The notes: a model not told the origin generated them from the sequence alone. A stretch of DNA of 64,000 nt from Clostridium_F caseinilyticum (GCF_046127645.1 NZ_CP175919.1), one strand, 5' to 3'. Positions 45,553 through 55,672 are shown, numbered from the stretch's first letter. Numbers and translations are program-made.

Positions 45553-47211
45553 TTAATCTCCTAAAATATCTTGAATATCTGACTTTAATACATCTGCTTT
45601 TGGTCCATATATAGCCTGAACACCTTTATCTTTTACTATAAGACCTATTGCACCAAGCTTTTTCCATTCTTTTTCTTCTGCAACTAAGTTTTTATCCTTT
45701 ACTGTTACACGAAGACGAGTCATACAAGCATCCACATCCACTATATTTTCCTTTTCTCCTAGTAAATCTATTATTTTTACTGGTAAAGAATTTCTATCTA
45801 TATCTTTTTCTGATATTTTTTCTTCTTTTTTATCTTCTTCACCTTCCATTTCAATATAGTTTCCTGCTCTACCTGGAGTAGGTATATTTAATTTCTTTAT
45901 TAAAAAGTTAAATATTAAATAAGTTAATGCAAAATATGCTACTGATACAATTGCAAAATTCAACATATCCCTTGTAATTCCAGCCTTTATCATCATAGGA
46001 GTACGAGCTATAAATTCAACAAATCCAAAGCAATGAACTCTTAAATTTATTAAATCTGCTAAAGCAAAAGCTGTTCCTGTAATTACTGCATAAACTACAT
46101 ATAAAATTGGTGATATAAACATAAACATAAATTCTATAGGTTCTGTAACCCCTGTTAAGAATACCGCTAATGCTGCTGATAAGAAAACAGTTTTATATTT
46201 ATCTCTTTTATCTTTATCTACATTTTTATACATTGCAAAAGCTACACCTAATAATGAAGCTGAAGATGTTATTACCTGACCTACCTTAAAACGTGCTGGT
46301 ACAATAGCTGTTAATAAATTATTATATTCCGTTGTATTGCCAGCTGCTTTTAGGTTAATTAAATCATTAACCCATGCAAGCCATAATGGATCTTGACCTG
46401 CAACTATAGTGCCTGCAGTTGAACCTGTTAAAATTTTATAAGTTCCTCCTAGAGAAGTATAATTCAATGGTACTGTTAACATATGATGAAGACCAAAAGG
46501 TAGTAATAAACGTTCCAATGAACCAAATATAAAAGGTGCTACTATTGGTGCTGAATCTTTGGATGTTGCTATCCATTTTCCAAAAGCATTTAATGCACCT
46601 TGAATAGAAGGCCAAATTATAGATAAAATTATTGCTGTTACTATAGATCCTAATATAACTACAAAAGGTACAAATCTTTTTCCATTAAAGAAAGCTAAAG
46701 ATTTTGGTAATTTATTAAAATTATAATATTTATTATATAAATAAGCACCTAAGAATCCTGAAATTATACCTATAAACACACCCATATTTAAGGCCGGTGC
46801 CCCAAGTATGCTTGTAAAATAATCTTTAACTACTAATTCCCTTCCAAACATTGAAGTAACTTTTGCTGCCTCATCAGAAAACATGTCAGCTTTAACTCCA
46901 AAAATAGCTCCTGTTACCCTATTTGTAAGAATAAAAGTAAGTAGACCTGCGAAGGCTCCTCCTGCACGCTCTTTCGCCCAAGAACCACCAATTGCTACTG
47001 CAAATAAAATATGAAGATTCCCTATTATTGCCCATCCTATATCTTCTATTACTCTTGCCACAGATTGCATTAATGCCATGGAAGATTGCATTCCTATAAG
47101 TTTTCCAATACAAATCATAAGTCCTGCTGCTGGCATAACTGCTACAACAACTAATAAAGTTTTACCAAACTTTTGCCAGAAATCGAAAGATATCAGCTTA
47201 TTTTTTTTCAT
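45553..47211 (-). CDS. malX: PTS maltose/glucose-type permease IICB
   Basis: 552 residues. IIC domain (about 10-440) with ten or so helices and PLNYTSLGGTYKILTG, TGVTEPIEFMFMF and SLERLLLPFGLHH typical of the glucose-glucoside family; IIB domain (about 475-552) with the phosphocysteine in VDACMTRLRV. There is no IIA domain, so phosphate comes from a separate IIA. The neighbouring alpha-glucosidase and MalR-type regulator favour maltose as substrate. ATG 47211 after GGGGGG. Second gene of the operon. Confidence 0.93.
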   Translation of the reverse strand: MKKNKLISFDFWQKFGKTLLVVVAVMPAAGLMICIGKLIGMQSSMALMQSVARVIEDIGWAIIGNLHILFAVAIGGSWAKERAGGAFAGLLTFILTNRVTGAIFGVKADMFSDEAAKVTSMFGRELVVKDYFTSILGAPALNMGVFIGIISGFLGAYLYNKYYNFNKLPKSLAFFNGKRFVPFVVILGSIVTAIILSIIWPSIQGALNAFGKWIATSKDSAPIVAPFIFGSLERLLLPFGLHHMLTVPLNYTSLGGTYKILTGSTAGTIVAGQDPLWLAWVNDLINLKAAGNTTEYNNLLTAIVPARFKVGQVITSSASLLGVAFAMYKNVDKDKRDKYKTVFLSAALAVFLTGVTEPIEFMFMFISPILYVVYAVITGTAFALADLINLRVHCFGFVEFIARTPMMIKAGITRDMLNFAIVSVAYFALTYLIFNFLIKKLNIPTPGRAGNYIEMEGEEDKKEEKISEKDIDRNSLPVKIIDLLGEKENIVDVDACMTRLRVTVKDKNLVAEEKEWKKLGAIGLIVKDKGVQAIYGPKADVLKSDIQDILGD

Positions 47212-47253
47212 TTTTATCCCCCCAATATTTATAATGCTATATTAATTTAAATT

Positions 47254-48918
47254 TTAAACTATTTTATAAAGCCTAGCTTCAAAAGGTTTTAATACTAATT
47301 CTGTTATATCTTCATGTTCTTCTACTAAATAATTTGAAAGTGTTAATCCTTTATAATTTAGTTTTTCCTTATCATAGCTATATTTAGCTTCTTTATTTGT
47401 TAAATTAACTATAACTATAAATTTTTCATAATCTAGAGTTCTTGTATAAGCATATATTTGTTCATAATTTTCTAAAATTAAATCATATTTTCCATATATA
47501 AGTGCTTCGTTTTCTTTCTTTATTTTTATCATTTTTTTATAAAAATTTAAAATAGAGTTTGGATCATTCTCTTGCTTGTTAACGTTTATATTTAAATAAT
47601 TTGGATTAACCTTAAGCCATGGTTTTTCTTTTGAAAATCCAGCATTTTCTGTAACATCCCACTGCATTGGTGTTCTTGAATTATCTCTAGAAGTTTTCCA
47701 TACATATTCAAGGGCTTCTTCATTTGACATACCTTTTTTTATTTTTTCTTTATAAATATTTATAGTTTTTATGTCATTATAATCTTCAATATCTTCAAAC
47801 TTAACATTGGTCATTCCTATTTCTTGCCCTTGATATATAAAAGGAGTACCCTTTTGCATAAAATACATAAGAGCTAGTGCCTTTGAGCTTTCATTCCAAT
47901 AGTTTTTATCATCACCTAAAGTTGAAACTATCCTTTGAATATCATGATTTTCTATAAACAAAGCATTCCATCCAATTTGTTCTAGTCCTTCTTGCCATTT
48001 ACTCAATATCTCTTTTAACTTTTTTATTGCAGATTGTTCTTTATGCTCCACATCCCAAAGATCTAGATGTTCAAATTGAAATATCATATTAAATTTACCA
48101 TCTTTTTCTCCTACCCATTGAGGAGCTTGATTTATATTTACTCCATTAGCTTCTCCAACAGTTATTATGTCATATTTATCAAAGGTATTTTCCTTTAATT
48201 CTTTAAGATATTTTTGAATTCCATCTACATTCATATGCTTATCAAAAGAAGGAACATATTCTAAATTTGTTGGATTGGGCATATCCTTTAATCCATCTTC
48301 TTTTTTTATATGACTTATAGCATCTACCCTAAATCCATCAATTCCTTTATCTAGCCACCAATTAATCATACTATATAATTCTTTTCTAACATTCTCATTT
48401 TTCCAATTTAAATCTGGTTGCTTTTTACTAAATAAGTGAAGAAAATATTGATCTGTATTCTTATCATATTTCCAAGCAGAACCCTTAAATATACTTTCCC
48501 AATTGTTAGGCTCCTCTCCATTTTTACCATCTTGCCATATATAAAAATCACGCTTTGGATTATCTTTAGAAGATTTTGATTCAATAAACCATTTATGTTC
48601 ATCACTAGTATGATTTATAACCAAATCTATTATAAGTTTCATTCCTTTTTCATGAACTTTTTCTAATAAATTATCAAAATCCTCCATAGTTCCGAATTCA
48701 TCCATTATATCTTTGTAATCACTTATATCGTAACCGTTATCATCATTTGGTGACTTATACATAGGACAAACCCAAATTATATCTATACCTAAATCTTTTA
48801 AATAATCTAATTTAGAAATTATTCCATTTATATCTCCTATACCATCATTATTTGAATCTTTAAAACTTCTTGGATATATTTGATATGCAACAGCTTCTTT
48901 CCACCATTTCTTACTCAT
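47254..48918 (-). CDS. malL: Alpha-glucosidase / oligo-1,6-glucosidase (GH13)
   Basis: 554 residues, the usual length. WWKEAVAYQIYPRSFKDSN start; GH13 regions DLVINHTSDEH, GFRVDAISHI (nucleophile Asp about 199), VGEANGV (acid/base Glu about 256) and FIENHDIQR (Asp about 330). Hydrolyses maltose, maltose-6-phosphate-like or isomaltose-type sugars. First gene of the operon with IICB and the phosphodiesterase; the operator at 49184 lies 266 bases upstream. ATG after AATGGAGGACT. Confidence 0.93.
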   Translation of the reverse strand: MSKKWWKEAVAYQIYPRSFKDSNNDGIGDINGIISKLDYLKDLGIDIIWVCPMYKSPNDDNGYDISDYKDIMDEFGTMEDFDNLLEKVHEKGMKLIIDLVINHTSDEHKWFIESKSSKDNPKRDFYIWQDGKNGEEPNNWESIFKGSAWKYDKNTDQYFLHLFSKKQPDLNWKNENVRKELYSMINWWLDKGIDGFRVDAISHIKKEDGLKDMPNPTNLEYVPSFDKHMNVDGIQKYLKELKENTFDKYDIITVGEANGVNINQAPQWVGEKDGKFNMIFQFEHLDLWDVEHKEQSAIKKLKEILSKWQEGLEQIGWNALFIENHDIQRIVSTLGDDKNYWNESSKALALMYFMQKGTPFIYQGQEIGMTNVKFEDIEDYNDIKTINIYKEKIKKGMSNEEALEYVWKTSRDNSRTPMQWDVTENAGFSKEKPWLKVNPNYLNINVNKQENDPNSILNFYKKMIKIKKENEALIYGKYDLILENYEQIYAYTRTLDYEKFIVIVNLTNKEAKYSYDKEKLNYKGLTLSNYLVEEHEDITELVLKPFEARLYKIV

Positions 48919-49030
48919 TAATAGTCCTCCATTTATAATATAGTTTTACATTTTCTGCTTTAATTTTTATAAGTTTAACTTTTATTTATTATTTTTTATC
49001 TTATATGAATTTCATTTAAGATCAGAACTC

Positions 49031-49109
49031 GTTATCCAGAGACCTAGCTGCTCTTTACTCCCACTTTGAATAAGATTGGAGTATTATAGCGGATAGCCAT
49101 CAAATAAAC
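49031..49109 (+). repeat. Structured dispersed element, family 4, copy 1 (shortened at the 5' side)
   Basis: Contains GCTCTTTACTCCCACTTTGA, then ATAAGATTGGAGTATTATAG and GGATAGCCATCAAATAAA; ACTCCCA pairs with TGGAGT. Shares this 3' part with copies at 49308-49490 and 59001-59119 (inverted). Confidence 0.7.
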
Positions 49110-49183
49110 TTAAGTCCATTGCATCTATTACTCTTCTTTAAATTATTAAAATTCTATTTAACTCTTTACATCAATCAATTTAG

Positions 49184-49195
49184 GCAATCGTTTGC
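49184..49195. promoter_or_regulatory. MalR-type operator upstream of malL
   Basis: GCAATCGTTTGC, a LacI-family palindrome with central CG; TGTGCAAACGATTGCC on the minus strand. Nearly the same site lies at 50677. It probably binds the LacI-family regulator encoded at 50744 (or CcpA). Confidence 0.75.
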
Positions 49196-49307
49196 ACAAA
49201 ATAGTAAAAAAATAATGTCTCCATAACATCTATATAATTAATTCTACTATAAGCATTAGTTTTTTAGAACTAATACTTATAGATTTACAACTCTATTTCT
49301 TACTTTT

Positions 49308-49490
49308 ATAAACATAGTTCTTGGTTTTAGAGGGGTAAAAACTTCCTCTAAAGCTTATTAACAGACTTCTTAGGAGTTCTACTCATTAGAAGTCATTATC
49401 CTTTAGGATAAATCCTTATCTAGGGGCGTATCCGCTATTTACTCCCACTTTCAAGAATATAGGGGTTAGAGCTGGTAACCATCAGATAAA
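49308..49490 (+). repeat. Structured dispersed element, family 4, copy 2 (long form)
   Basis: Head GTTCTTGGTTTTAGAGGGG with hairpins TTTAGAGG/CCTCTAAA, GACTTCT/AGAAGTC and TATCC/GGATA; tail TTTACTCCCACTTTCAAGAA, then GGGGTTAGAGC and CATCAGATAA. About 180 nt. Head and tail match copy 3. Multiple stems suggest a structured RNA or hairpin-ended non-autonomous IS200/IS605-like element. Confidence 0.65.
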
Positions 49491-49520
49491 AAACAACCTA
49501 TTAAATATATACTAAAATTT

Positions 49521-50468
49521 TTAGTTTTTACTTTCAGTTATAGCTAAAGCTGCAGCACCTAAAACTCCTGCTTTTCCTCCAAGTTTAGCTTTTTCTATTT
49601 TACAATTGTCTGTAATAGCTTCCCAGCATCTATTTTTAACTTCTCTATTTATTGTATGGAAAACAGCTGGTCCACCATTTATAACTCCTCCACCTATAAC
49701 AACCATTTGTGGATCAAATGTATTTATTATATTAGCTACAGTTATACCTAGATATGATAGACAAAATTCTAGCACTTCTTTTGAAATTTCATCGCCTTCT
49801 TCTGCTTCTTTAAAAACTTCCTTAGCAGTTAAGTCATCATATTTTTTTAAGGATGTTTGTACATTATTTTTACAAACTTCTTTTGCTTTTTTCATAATAG
49901 CAGTACCAGAACCTAAGCTTTCTGCACAACCGCTATTACCACAACCACACATTGGTCCATCTTTCATAATAGTTGTATGTCCTATTTCTAAAGCATTACC
50001 TGTATTTCCTCTATATATTCTGCCATTTATTATAGCTCCTGCACCAATACCTGTACTTGCTGTTACATATATCATATTTTCTGTGCCTTTTCCTTCACCA
50101 AACATAAATTCTGCTAATGTAGCTACATTGGCATCATTATCTAGATATGTTGGCACATTATATTTATTTTTTATAGGTTCAACTAAACTAAAATTTTTAA
50201 AGGGTAGATTTGAAGATGAAATTATAACCCCTTCTTTAGAATCCAAAGGTCCTGGAGATCCTATTCCTATAGCTTTAATCGCTTCTAAATTTATATCTTC
50301 TATAACATTGTCAATAGTACTTATTATTTTATATAATACGTCAATTTCTCCCTTACTTGCTTCTGTTTTAACTTTTTTTTCTTTTATTATATTCCCATCT
50401 AAATCTACAAGTGCTGTATATATTTTTGTTCCACCTAAATCAACACCTACTACATATTTTTTATCCAC
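49521..50468 (-). CDS. glcK: ROK-family glucokinase
   Basis: 315 residues from GTG 50468, with AGAGG seven bases upstream; ATG 50489 is in frame but has no binding site. ATP motif VGVDLGGTKIYTALVD at the start, catalytic Asp in LDNDANVA (about 110), and zinc motif GHTTIMKDGPMCGCGNSGCAES (His and three Cys, about 158-178) mark a ROK glucokinase. It phosphorylates glucose released by the alpha-glucosidase. An operator palindrome lies about 210 bases upstream at 50677. Confidence 0.93.
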   Translation of the reverse strand: MDKKYVVGVDLGGTKIYTALVDLDGNIIKEKKVKTEASKGEIDVLYKIISTIDNVIEDINLEAIKAIGIGSPGPLDSKEGVIISSSNLPFKNFSLVEPIKNKYNVPTYLDNDANVATLAEFMFGEGKGTENMIYVTASTGIGAGAIINGRIYRGNTGNALEIGHTTIMKDGPMCGCGNSGCAESLGSGTAIMKKAKEVCKNNVQTSLKKYDDLTAKEVFKEAEEGDEISKEVLEFCLSYLGITVANIINTFDPQMVVIGGGVINGGPAVFHTINREVKNRCWEAITDNCKIEKAKLGGKAGVLGAAALAITESKN

Positions 50469-50676
50469 CTTATCACCTCTACCATTCAATCATATAAACA
50501 CTTACGAAATTCATTATCCCATAAATTTTTATTTATTACCATTACTAAATTTATTGATTTTTATTATATCAACCTAAGTAAAAGTTTACAATGCAAGATT
50601 TTTTCAAATTCACTAATTCCATTAACTTATTATGCTAAATTCTATAAAATACTCATTATTTTTAATATATTCTTGT

Positions 50677-50688
50677 GCAAACGTTTGT
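50677..50688. promoter_or_regulatory. MalR-type operator upstream of glucokinase
   Basis: GCAAACGTTTGT with perfect core CAAACGTTTG, flanked by TGTGCAAA-type half-sites. It lies between the malR stop and glcK start and supports co-regulation with the malL operon. Confidence 0.75.
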
Positions 50689-50743
50689 GCAAATATAGAT
50701 TAAACTATATATTCCATATACTTGTAAAAAAAATCATCAACTA

Positions 50744-51742
50744 TTAAAAAGATTCTCTTTCTATGAAGGTTGTTTCTATAATGTAATGATCCCTAATATC
50801 TTCTACTTCTTCTATCTTGTCTATTAACAACTTTGTAGCATAATATCCAAGTTTTACTCCATTTATATCTACAGAAGCTAACTTAGGTTCTTGGAATTTA
50901 CATAAAGGTATATTATTAAAACCAACTACGGAAATATCATTTAAGTCTTTTTCCTTTAATGCCTTCATAGCACCTATTGCTAACAAATCATCCATTGCCA
51001 CTACTGCTGTTGGATTCACTTTTTCTAATATTTTTTTCATTTGTATATATCCTTCTTCTTCTTTAAAATTTTCTCCATAGCTAATTAAATTTTCATCAAC
51101 GTTAAATCCATTCATTTCTAGTGATACTTTATATCCTTTTTCTCTATTCTTGCATACATTTAATTCATTTTTAGCTCCTATTAATGCTATTTTTGTATGT
51201 CCTTTATATATTAATTTATCAACTATATTATACATAGCCTTGAAATTATCATTATCTACCCAAAGGATTCCTTCTGTATCTTTTAACCGTCCCATAATAA
51301 CAAATGGGAAATCTATTTCTTTCAAATATTTTATATTTTCGTCATTTTCCTTTGTTCTTAAAATAAGCATACCTTCTATTAGTCCACTGGCAGTTAAATC
51401 TCTTATATGTTTTTTTTCACTTTCTTTATTATTACTAAAAGAATAGGTTATATAATATTCTCTTTTTTCTGCATAAGAACTTATGCCTTTCATAGCCTGT
51501 ATAAAAAAAGGATTAGATAGCAAATTTTCTGCTTCCTCTGGAAGTATAACTCCTAATATTCTAGTTTTGCTGCTCACTAAACCTCTAGCTATTGCATTAG
51601 GTTTATATTTAAGTTCTTCTATAACTTTATACACCTTTTCCTTTGTTTCATCACTTATTCTAGGGCTATTTGATAAAACTCGTGAAACTGTAGAGGGTGA
51701 AACATTTGCTTTTTTAGCCACATCTTTTATAGTAACTTTCAT
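50744..51742 (-). CDS. malR: LacI-family maltose regulator (MalR-like)
   Basis: 332 residues. N-terminal LacI helix-turn-helix and hinge: TIKDVAKKANVSPSTVSRVL, RISDETKEKVYKVIEEL, YKPNAIARGL (1-55). The effector domain includes ILGVILPEEAENLL, TAVVAMDDLLAIGAMKAL and DISVVGFNN. ATG 51742 after AAAAGGAGA. It sits directly upstream of glcK and the malL operon, both with CG-centred palindromes, so it is the likely local repressor. Inducer is probably maltose or a phosphorylated derivative. Confidence 0.88.
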   Translation of the reverse strand: MKVTIKDVAKKANVSPSTVSRVLSNSPRISDETKEKVYKVIEELKYKPNAIARGLVSSKTRILGVILPEEAENLLSNPFFIQAMKGISSYAEKREYYITYSFSNNKESEKKHIRDLTASGLIEGMLILRTKENDENIKYLKEIDFPFVIMGRLKDTEGILWVDNDNFKAMYNIVDKLIYKGHTKIALIGAKNELNVCKNREKGYKVSLEMNGFNVDENLISYGENFKEEEGYIQMKKILEKVNPTAVVAMDDLLAIGAMKALKEKDLNDISVVGFNNIPLCKFQEPKLASVDINGVKLGYYATKLLIDKIEEVEDIRDHYIIETTFIERESF

Positions 51743-51956
51743 TTCTCTAATCTCCTTTTAATGTTTCTTATATATAAATCTATTTTTCTTATTTTTATAT
51801 ATAATATCTATAATTAATATACTGTTTAATCTTTATAGAGTTTATTACATATAAATATGTTTAATTAAAAGTAATTATTTATAGCTTACCAATTAATTCT
51901 GAATTTCTCAAGGAGTAAATCCCTTATTTATTATAAAATTAATTTAGATAATAAAG

Positions 51957-52006
51957 GAGCTATCCCAAAATAGCTTTAATTTCATTTTGAGACAGCTCCT
52001 TTATTA
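51957..52006. terminator. Bidirectional terminator hairpin between ABC pair and malR region
   Basis: AAAGGAGCTATCCCAAAAT pairs with ATTTTGAGACAGCTCCTTT. It lies 36 bases beyond the second ABC stop. Shares the CAAAATA...TTTAAT core seen in family 2 repeats. Confidence 0.8.
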
Positions 52007-52041
52007 TTTAAATTTGTATATAATTATTTATATCTTTAACA

Positions 52042-53766
52042 TTATATTGCCCAATTTTTAGCTCTTTCCATTTCATTATACATATTATAATATCTCTTTT
52101 TATTATTTATAAGTTCCCTATGACTTCCCTTTTCTTCTATATGTCCTTCATTTAGAACTATAATTTGATCTGCATCTTTTATAGTATTTAGTCTATGAGC
52201 TATAACTATAACAGTTTTATTTAAAGTAAGTTTCTTTATGGCCTTTCTAATTTCCAACTCATTATCCGCATCAAGTGAAGCTGTAGCTTCATCAAGTAAT
52301 ACTATAGGCGCATCTTTAAGTATTGCTCTTGCTATAGATATTCTTTGTTTTTCTCCTCCTGATAATGTTGAGCCACCTTCCCCTACCATAGTATCATATT
52401 TATCTTCTAGTTTTTCTATAAATTCATGACAATTTGCAATTTTAGCTGCATTTATTATGTCTTCTTTAGTAGCTTTTTCATTTCCTAATTTTATATTATT
52501 ATATATGGTGTCATTCAAAAGATATACATCTTGGAATACCATACTTATGTGTTTTAATAATGAATCTGGCTTTATATATTTTATATCTTGCCCACCAATT
52601 TTTATTGATCCATTATTTATATCCCAAAATCTAGCTATAAGACTTGTAACCGTAGTTTTTCCTGAACCTGAAGGTCCAACTAAAGCCGTCATAGTTCCTT
52701 CCTTTGCTTTAAAACTTAAATTGTTTATAGTATTTTCTCCTTTTTCATATTCAAAACTTACATTTTCAAATTGAATATCATAGTTTTTAAAATTTGCTTC
52801 TTCATAATTGTAACTCATTTCTGGTTTTTTATAGGTTTCTATTAATTTTTGTGAAGCAAGTTTCAAATACCTTAATTGTCCATATTGAGCACCAAAAACT
52901 CTTAGTATATTTGTAAGTGCTATATTTATTATAATAAATGTTAGAAAAGCTTTCTTATCAATACTTCCTATTCCAAATTTAGTTGTAGCTATAAGTAATA
53001 ATATAGGGAAACTTATATCAACTATTATCTGAAATATAAGTACAAAAGGTACAATAGATATTTCTGTTCTTATACTTTCTCTCTTTAAATCTCTAAAGGA
53101 CTTTTCTAATCTTTCAAATTTCTTACCTGCTAAATTATGAGCTTTAAACACCTGTATACCACTTAGATATTCAACCATTCTTGATATTACTTCATTCATA
53201 ATTACTTTCTTTTCCTTACCTATTCTAGCAACTTTTTTTCCTCCTGTTAAAATAATAGGCATAGCTACAAATACAAAGGCAAGTTGAATTATAGCTAATT
53301 TAACATCAATAAAAAATGTTATTATGAGTAAATAAATACTAAGAACTATAGTTTTTATCAAATCACTAGTATTATGAGTTATAATTTTTTCAAAGTCTTG
53401 CAAATCATTTGTCATTATATTGGACAAATTTCCTATACTATTTTTATTAAAAAACCCTAAATTTATATTTTTAATATGATCTCCTAAGGATATACGCATA
53501 TTTTCAATGCCTCTTGCACCTTTAGCCTGTATTCCTGTGTATCCTATTGCATTAACTATAGTTCTAAATATAAAAGCTATTATCATGGCTATAGTATAAT
53601 TTTTAATTTTAGGAAAACTTAACTGAGAATTAATTAAATCTAACAACACAAAATATAGCATTGAATAAAAAAACATATTGAATAAACTATCTATGGTTAA
53701 TAAAATTATAGGCTTTCTAAGCTTTTTACTATGCTCACCTAGTAATACCTTTATATCCCCTATCAT
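52042..53766 (-). CDS. ABC transporter, permease-ATPase (second of a pair)
   Basis: 574 residues: six-helix membrane domain (about 15-310), nucleotide-binding domain with Walker A VGPSGSGKTT (about 365), signature LSGGEKQRISIARAIL and Walker B IVLLDEATASLD. One base separates it from the preceding half-transporter, so they form a heterodimer. The type is exporter-fold, related to YbtP/YbtQ and IrtA/IrtB pairs that import or process siderophores. The Fur-like box upstream makes an iron role the best guess. Confidence 0.88.
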   Translation of the reverse strand: MIGDIKVLLGEHSKKLRKPIILLTIDSLFNMFFYSMLYFVLLDLINSQLSFPKIKNYTIAMIIAFIFRTIVNAIGYTGIQAKGARGIENMRISLGDHIKNINLGFFNKNSIGNLSNIMTNDLQDFEKIITHNTSDLIKTIVLSIYLLIITFFIDVKLAIIQLAFVFVAMPIILTGGKKVARIGKEKKVIMNEVISRMVEYLSGIQVFKAHNLAGKKFERLEKSFRDLKRESIRTEISIVPFVLIFQIIVDISFPILLLIATTKFGIGSIDKKAFLTFIIINIALTNILRVFGAQYGQLRYLKLASQKLIETYKKPEMSYNYEEANFKNYDIQFENVSFEYEKGENTINNLSFKAKEGTMTALVGPSGSGKTTVTSLIARFWDINNGSIKIGGQDIKYIKPDSLLKHISMVFQDVYLLNDTIYNNIKLGNEKATKEDIINAAKIANCHEFIEKLEDKYDTMVGEGGSTLSGGEKQRISIARAILKDAPIVLLDEATASLDADNELEIRKAIKKLTLNKTVIVIAHRLNTIKDADQIIVLNEGHIEEKGSHRELINNKKRYYNMYNEMERAKNWAI

Positions 53767-53767
53767 A

Positions 53768-55522
53768 CTACATACCTCCTGCTACTTCTGATGTTTCTGT
53801 TAGTTCATAATCATACATATCCCAAAGATGTCTATATAATCCCTTTTTATTCATAAGATAATTGTGAGTTCCTTGTTCTATAATTTTTCCTTCTTCTAAA
53901 ACTACAATTTTATCTGCATTTTTTATTGTATATAATCTATGGGCTATGATTATAGCAGTTTTCCCTTTCAGAAGATTCCTAAGGGCTTTTTGTATTTTGC
54001 TTTCATTTTCTATATCTGAATAAGAAGTAACTTCGTCTAAAATTACAATAGGGCTGTCCTTTAATATAGCTCTTGCAATAGAAATTCTTTGTTTTTCTCC
54101 TCCACTAAGTTTAATTCCATTTTCTCCAAGAGAGGTTTCGTACCCATCAGGTAAACTCATTATAAAATCATGAATTTGTGCCTTTTTACTAGCCTCAATA
54201 ATTTCATCCATACTCTTATTACAACCCATTTTAATATTTTCTAATATAGTATCTTGAAGCATGAATACATCTTGAAATACAAAGGATACCCTGTCCATAA
54301 GTTCTTCCATTTTTATATCTTTTATATTTGTATCATCAATAGCAATATTACCTTTTTCAACGTCCCAAAACCTTCCTATCAATTGACCCAATGTAGTTTT
54401 TCCTGAGCCTGAAGGCCCTACAAGAGCAACTGTACTCTTAGGTTCTATAGTTAAAGATAAATCTTTTATAACTTCCTCTTTGTCATATTTAAAAGTAACA
54501 TTATTAAACTCTATTTTCCCATTAATATCATTCTTTAAGCTTTCCACTCCTTCTACTTGAGGCTCTTTTGCAAGAATATTTCTTACTTTTCCTGCTCCTT
54601 CTAATAACATTGAAAAAGTTGATCCAAATTCTAATAATTGTTTAAAAGAGTTAAGGAAATTTGCACTTAAAATTAAAAATAATATATAAGTAGGTGCATT
54701 TATACTTCCCTTTAAAAACATAACTCCTCCAATAGGAATCATAAATAAAAGTCCTGAATCTATAAGTACTAAGAATACTGCATAAAGAGGAGCAGTTTTC
54801 ATACTTAAATCAATCCAATAATCTGCATATTCTTTTGTTATGTCTTTATAACTTTTAAATGATTTTGCTGTTAGATTAAAAGCTTTCATAACATTCATTC
54901 CATTTATATATTGAATAATAGTAGAATTAAGCCTTTGAACTAAGTCATGATAATGGACCATCATTTTTTCCATACCTTTAAACATACCTATTTGACTTAT
55001 AAATCCTAAAATAATAGGAATAAATAAAGCTAAGGCCAATTTCCAGTTCAAATATAAAAGATAAATTATAATTATAATAGGTGTTACCACAGCTGCAGAT
55101 AAATCTGGAATTTGATGAGCTATGAAGTTTTCTAATTTTTCAATATCCTCATTTATTGTTTTTTTCACATTACCTATGGTATTTCCTGTGAAAAACCCCA
55201 TATTTAGTTTAGACATATGGTTTATTGTCTTCATTCTAAGTTCATAAAGTATAGTATAGGCTGCTATATGAGAAAATACCCCTGACAATAAAAATATAAC
55301 CATTCTTAAAACTACAATAATACCTACAATTATAGACATAGATTTAATTTTTTCATAGTTCACTGTATCATTAAAAAGCTCCAAAACTATATTGTACATA
55401 AGTATATATGGCACTATAGCCATAAGTGAACTTATTATGCTAAATAAAGCTGCTATATACAATTTAATTTTTTCTTTACCTGATACCTCTAAAAGAAAAC
55501 TTAAATTTGATTTTTCTTTCAT
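53768..55522 (-). CDS. ABC transporter, permease-ATPase (first of a pair)
   Basis: 584 residues: six-helix membrane domain (about 20-320), Walker A VGPSGSGKTT (about 375), signature LSGGEKQRISIARAIL and Walker B DSPIVILDEVTSYSD, where the usual Ala of DEAT is Val and the D-loop is SYSD. Its partner has DEATASLD, so the two ATP sites are likely asymmetric. First gene behind the Fur box; AraC regulator further upstream on the same strand. YbtPQ-like siderophore handling is likely. Confidence 0.88.
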   Translation of the reverse strand: MKEKSNLSFLLEVSGKEKIKLYIAALFSIISSLMAIVPYILMYNIVLELFNDTVNYEKIKSMSIIVGIIVVLRMVIFLLSGVFSHIAAYTILYELRMKTINHMSKLNMGFFTGNTIGNVKKTINEDIEKLENFIAHQIPDLSAAVVTPIIIIIYLLYLNWKLALALFIPIILGFISQIGMFKGMEKMMVHYHDLVQRLNSTIIQYINGMNVMKAFNLTAKSFKSYKDITKEYADYWIDLSMKTAPLYAVFLVLIDSGLLFMIPIGGVMFLKGSINAPTYILFLILSANFLNSFKQLLEFGSTFSMLLEGAGKVRNILAKEPQVEGVESLKNDINGKIEFNNVTFKYDKEEVIKDLSLTIEPKSTVALVGPSGSGKTTLGQLIGRFWDVEKGNIAIDDTNIKDIKMEELMDRVSFVFQDVFMLQDTILENIKMGCNKSMDEIIEASKKAQIHDFIMSLPDGYETSLGENGIKLSGGEKQRISIARAILKDSPIVILDEVTSYSDIENESKIQKALRNLLKGKTAIIIAHRLYTIKNADKIVVLEEGKIIEQGTHNYLMNKKGLYRHLWDMYDYELTETSEVAGGM

Positions 55523-55636
55523 AATTACTCTCCTTTCTGTAATTGTATAATTTTTAAAGCTATTCTTTTATGATTGTTTAATACAATCTTTCTTTAAATT
55601 TTATACAATCATAAATAACCTTGTCTTTATTATAAT

Positions 55637-55651
55637 TGAAAATCATTTTCA
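55637..55651. promoter_or_regulatory. Fur-type box before the ABC pair
   Basis: TGAAAATCATTTTCA is a perfect 7-1-7 inverted repeat and differs from the consensus TGATAATNATTATCA at one position per arm. On the minus strand a TATAAT lies directly beside it, so the repressor would cover the promoter of the ABC operon. Confidence 0.7.
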
Positions 55652-55672
55652 TTTTCCACTCCAAAAAATATA

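Noticed and set aside
49606..50577. 323-codon plus-strand frame opposite glcK
   Set aside because: Antisense shadow of the ROK kinase; the codon pattern and all motifs belong to the minus strand.
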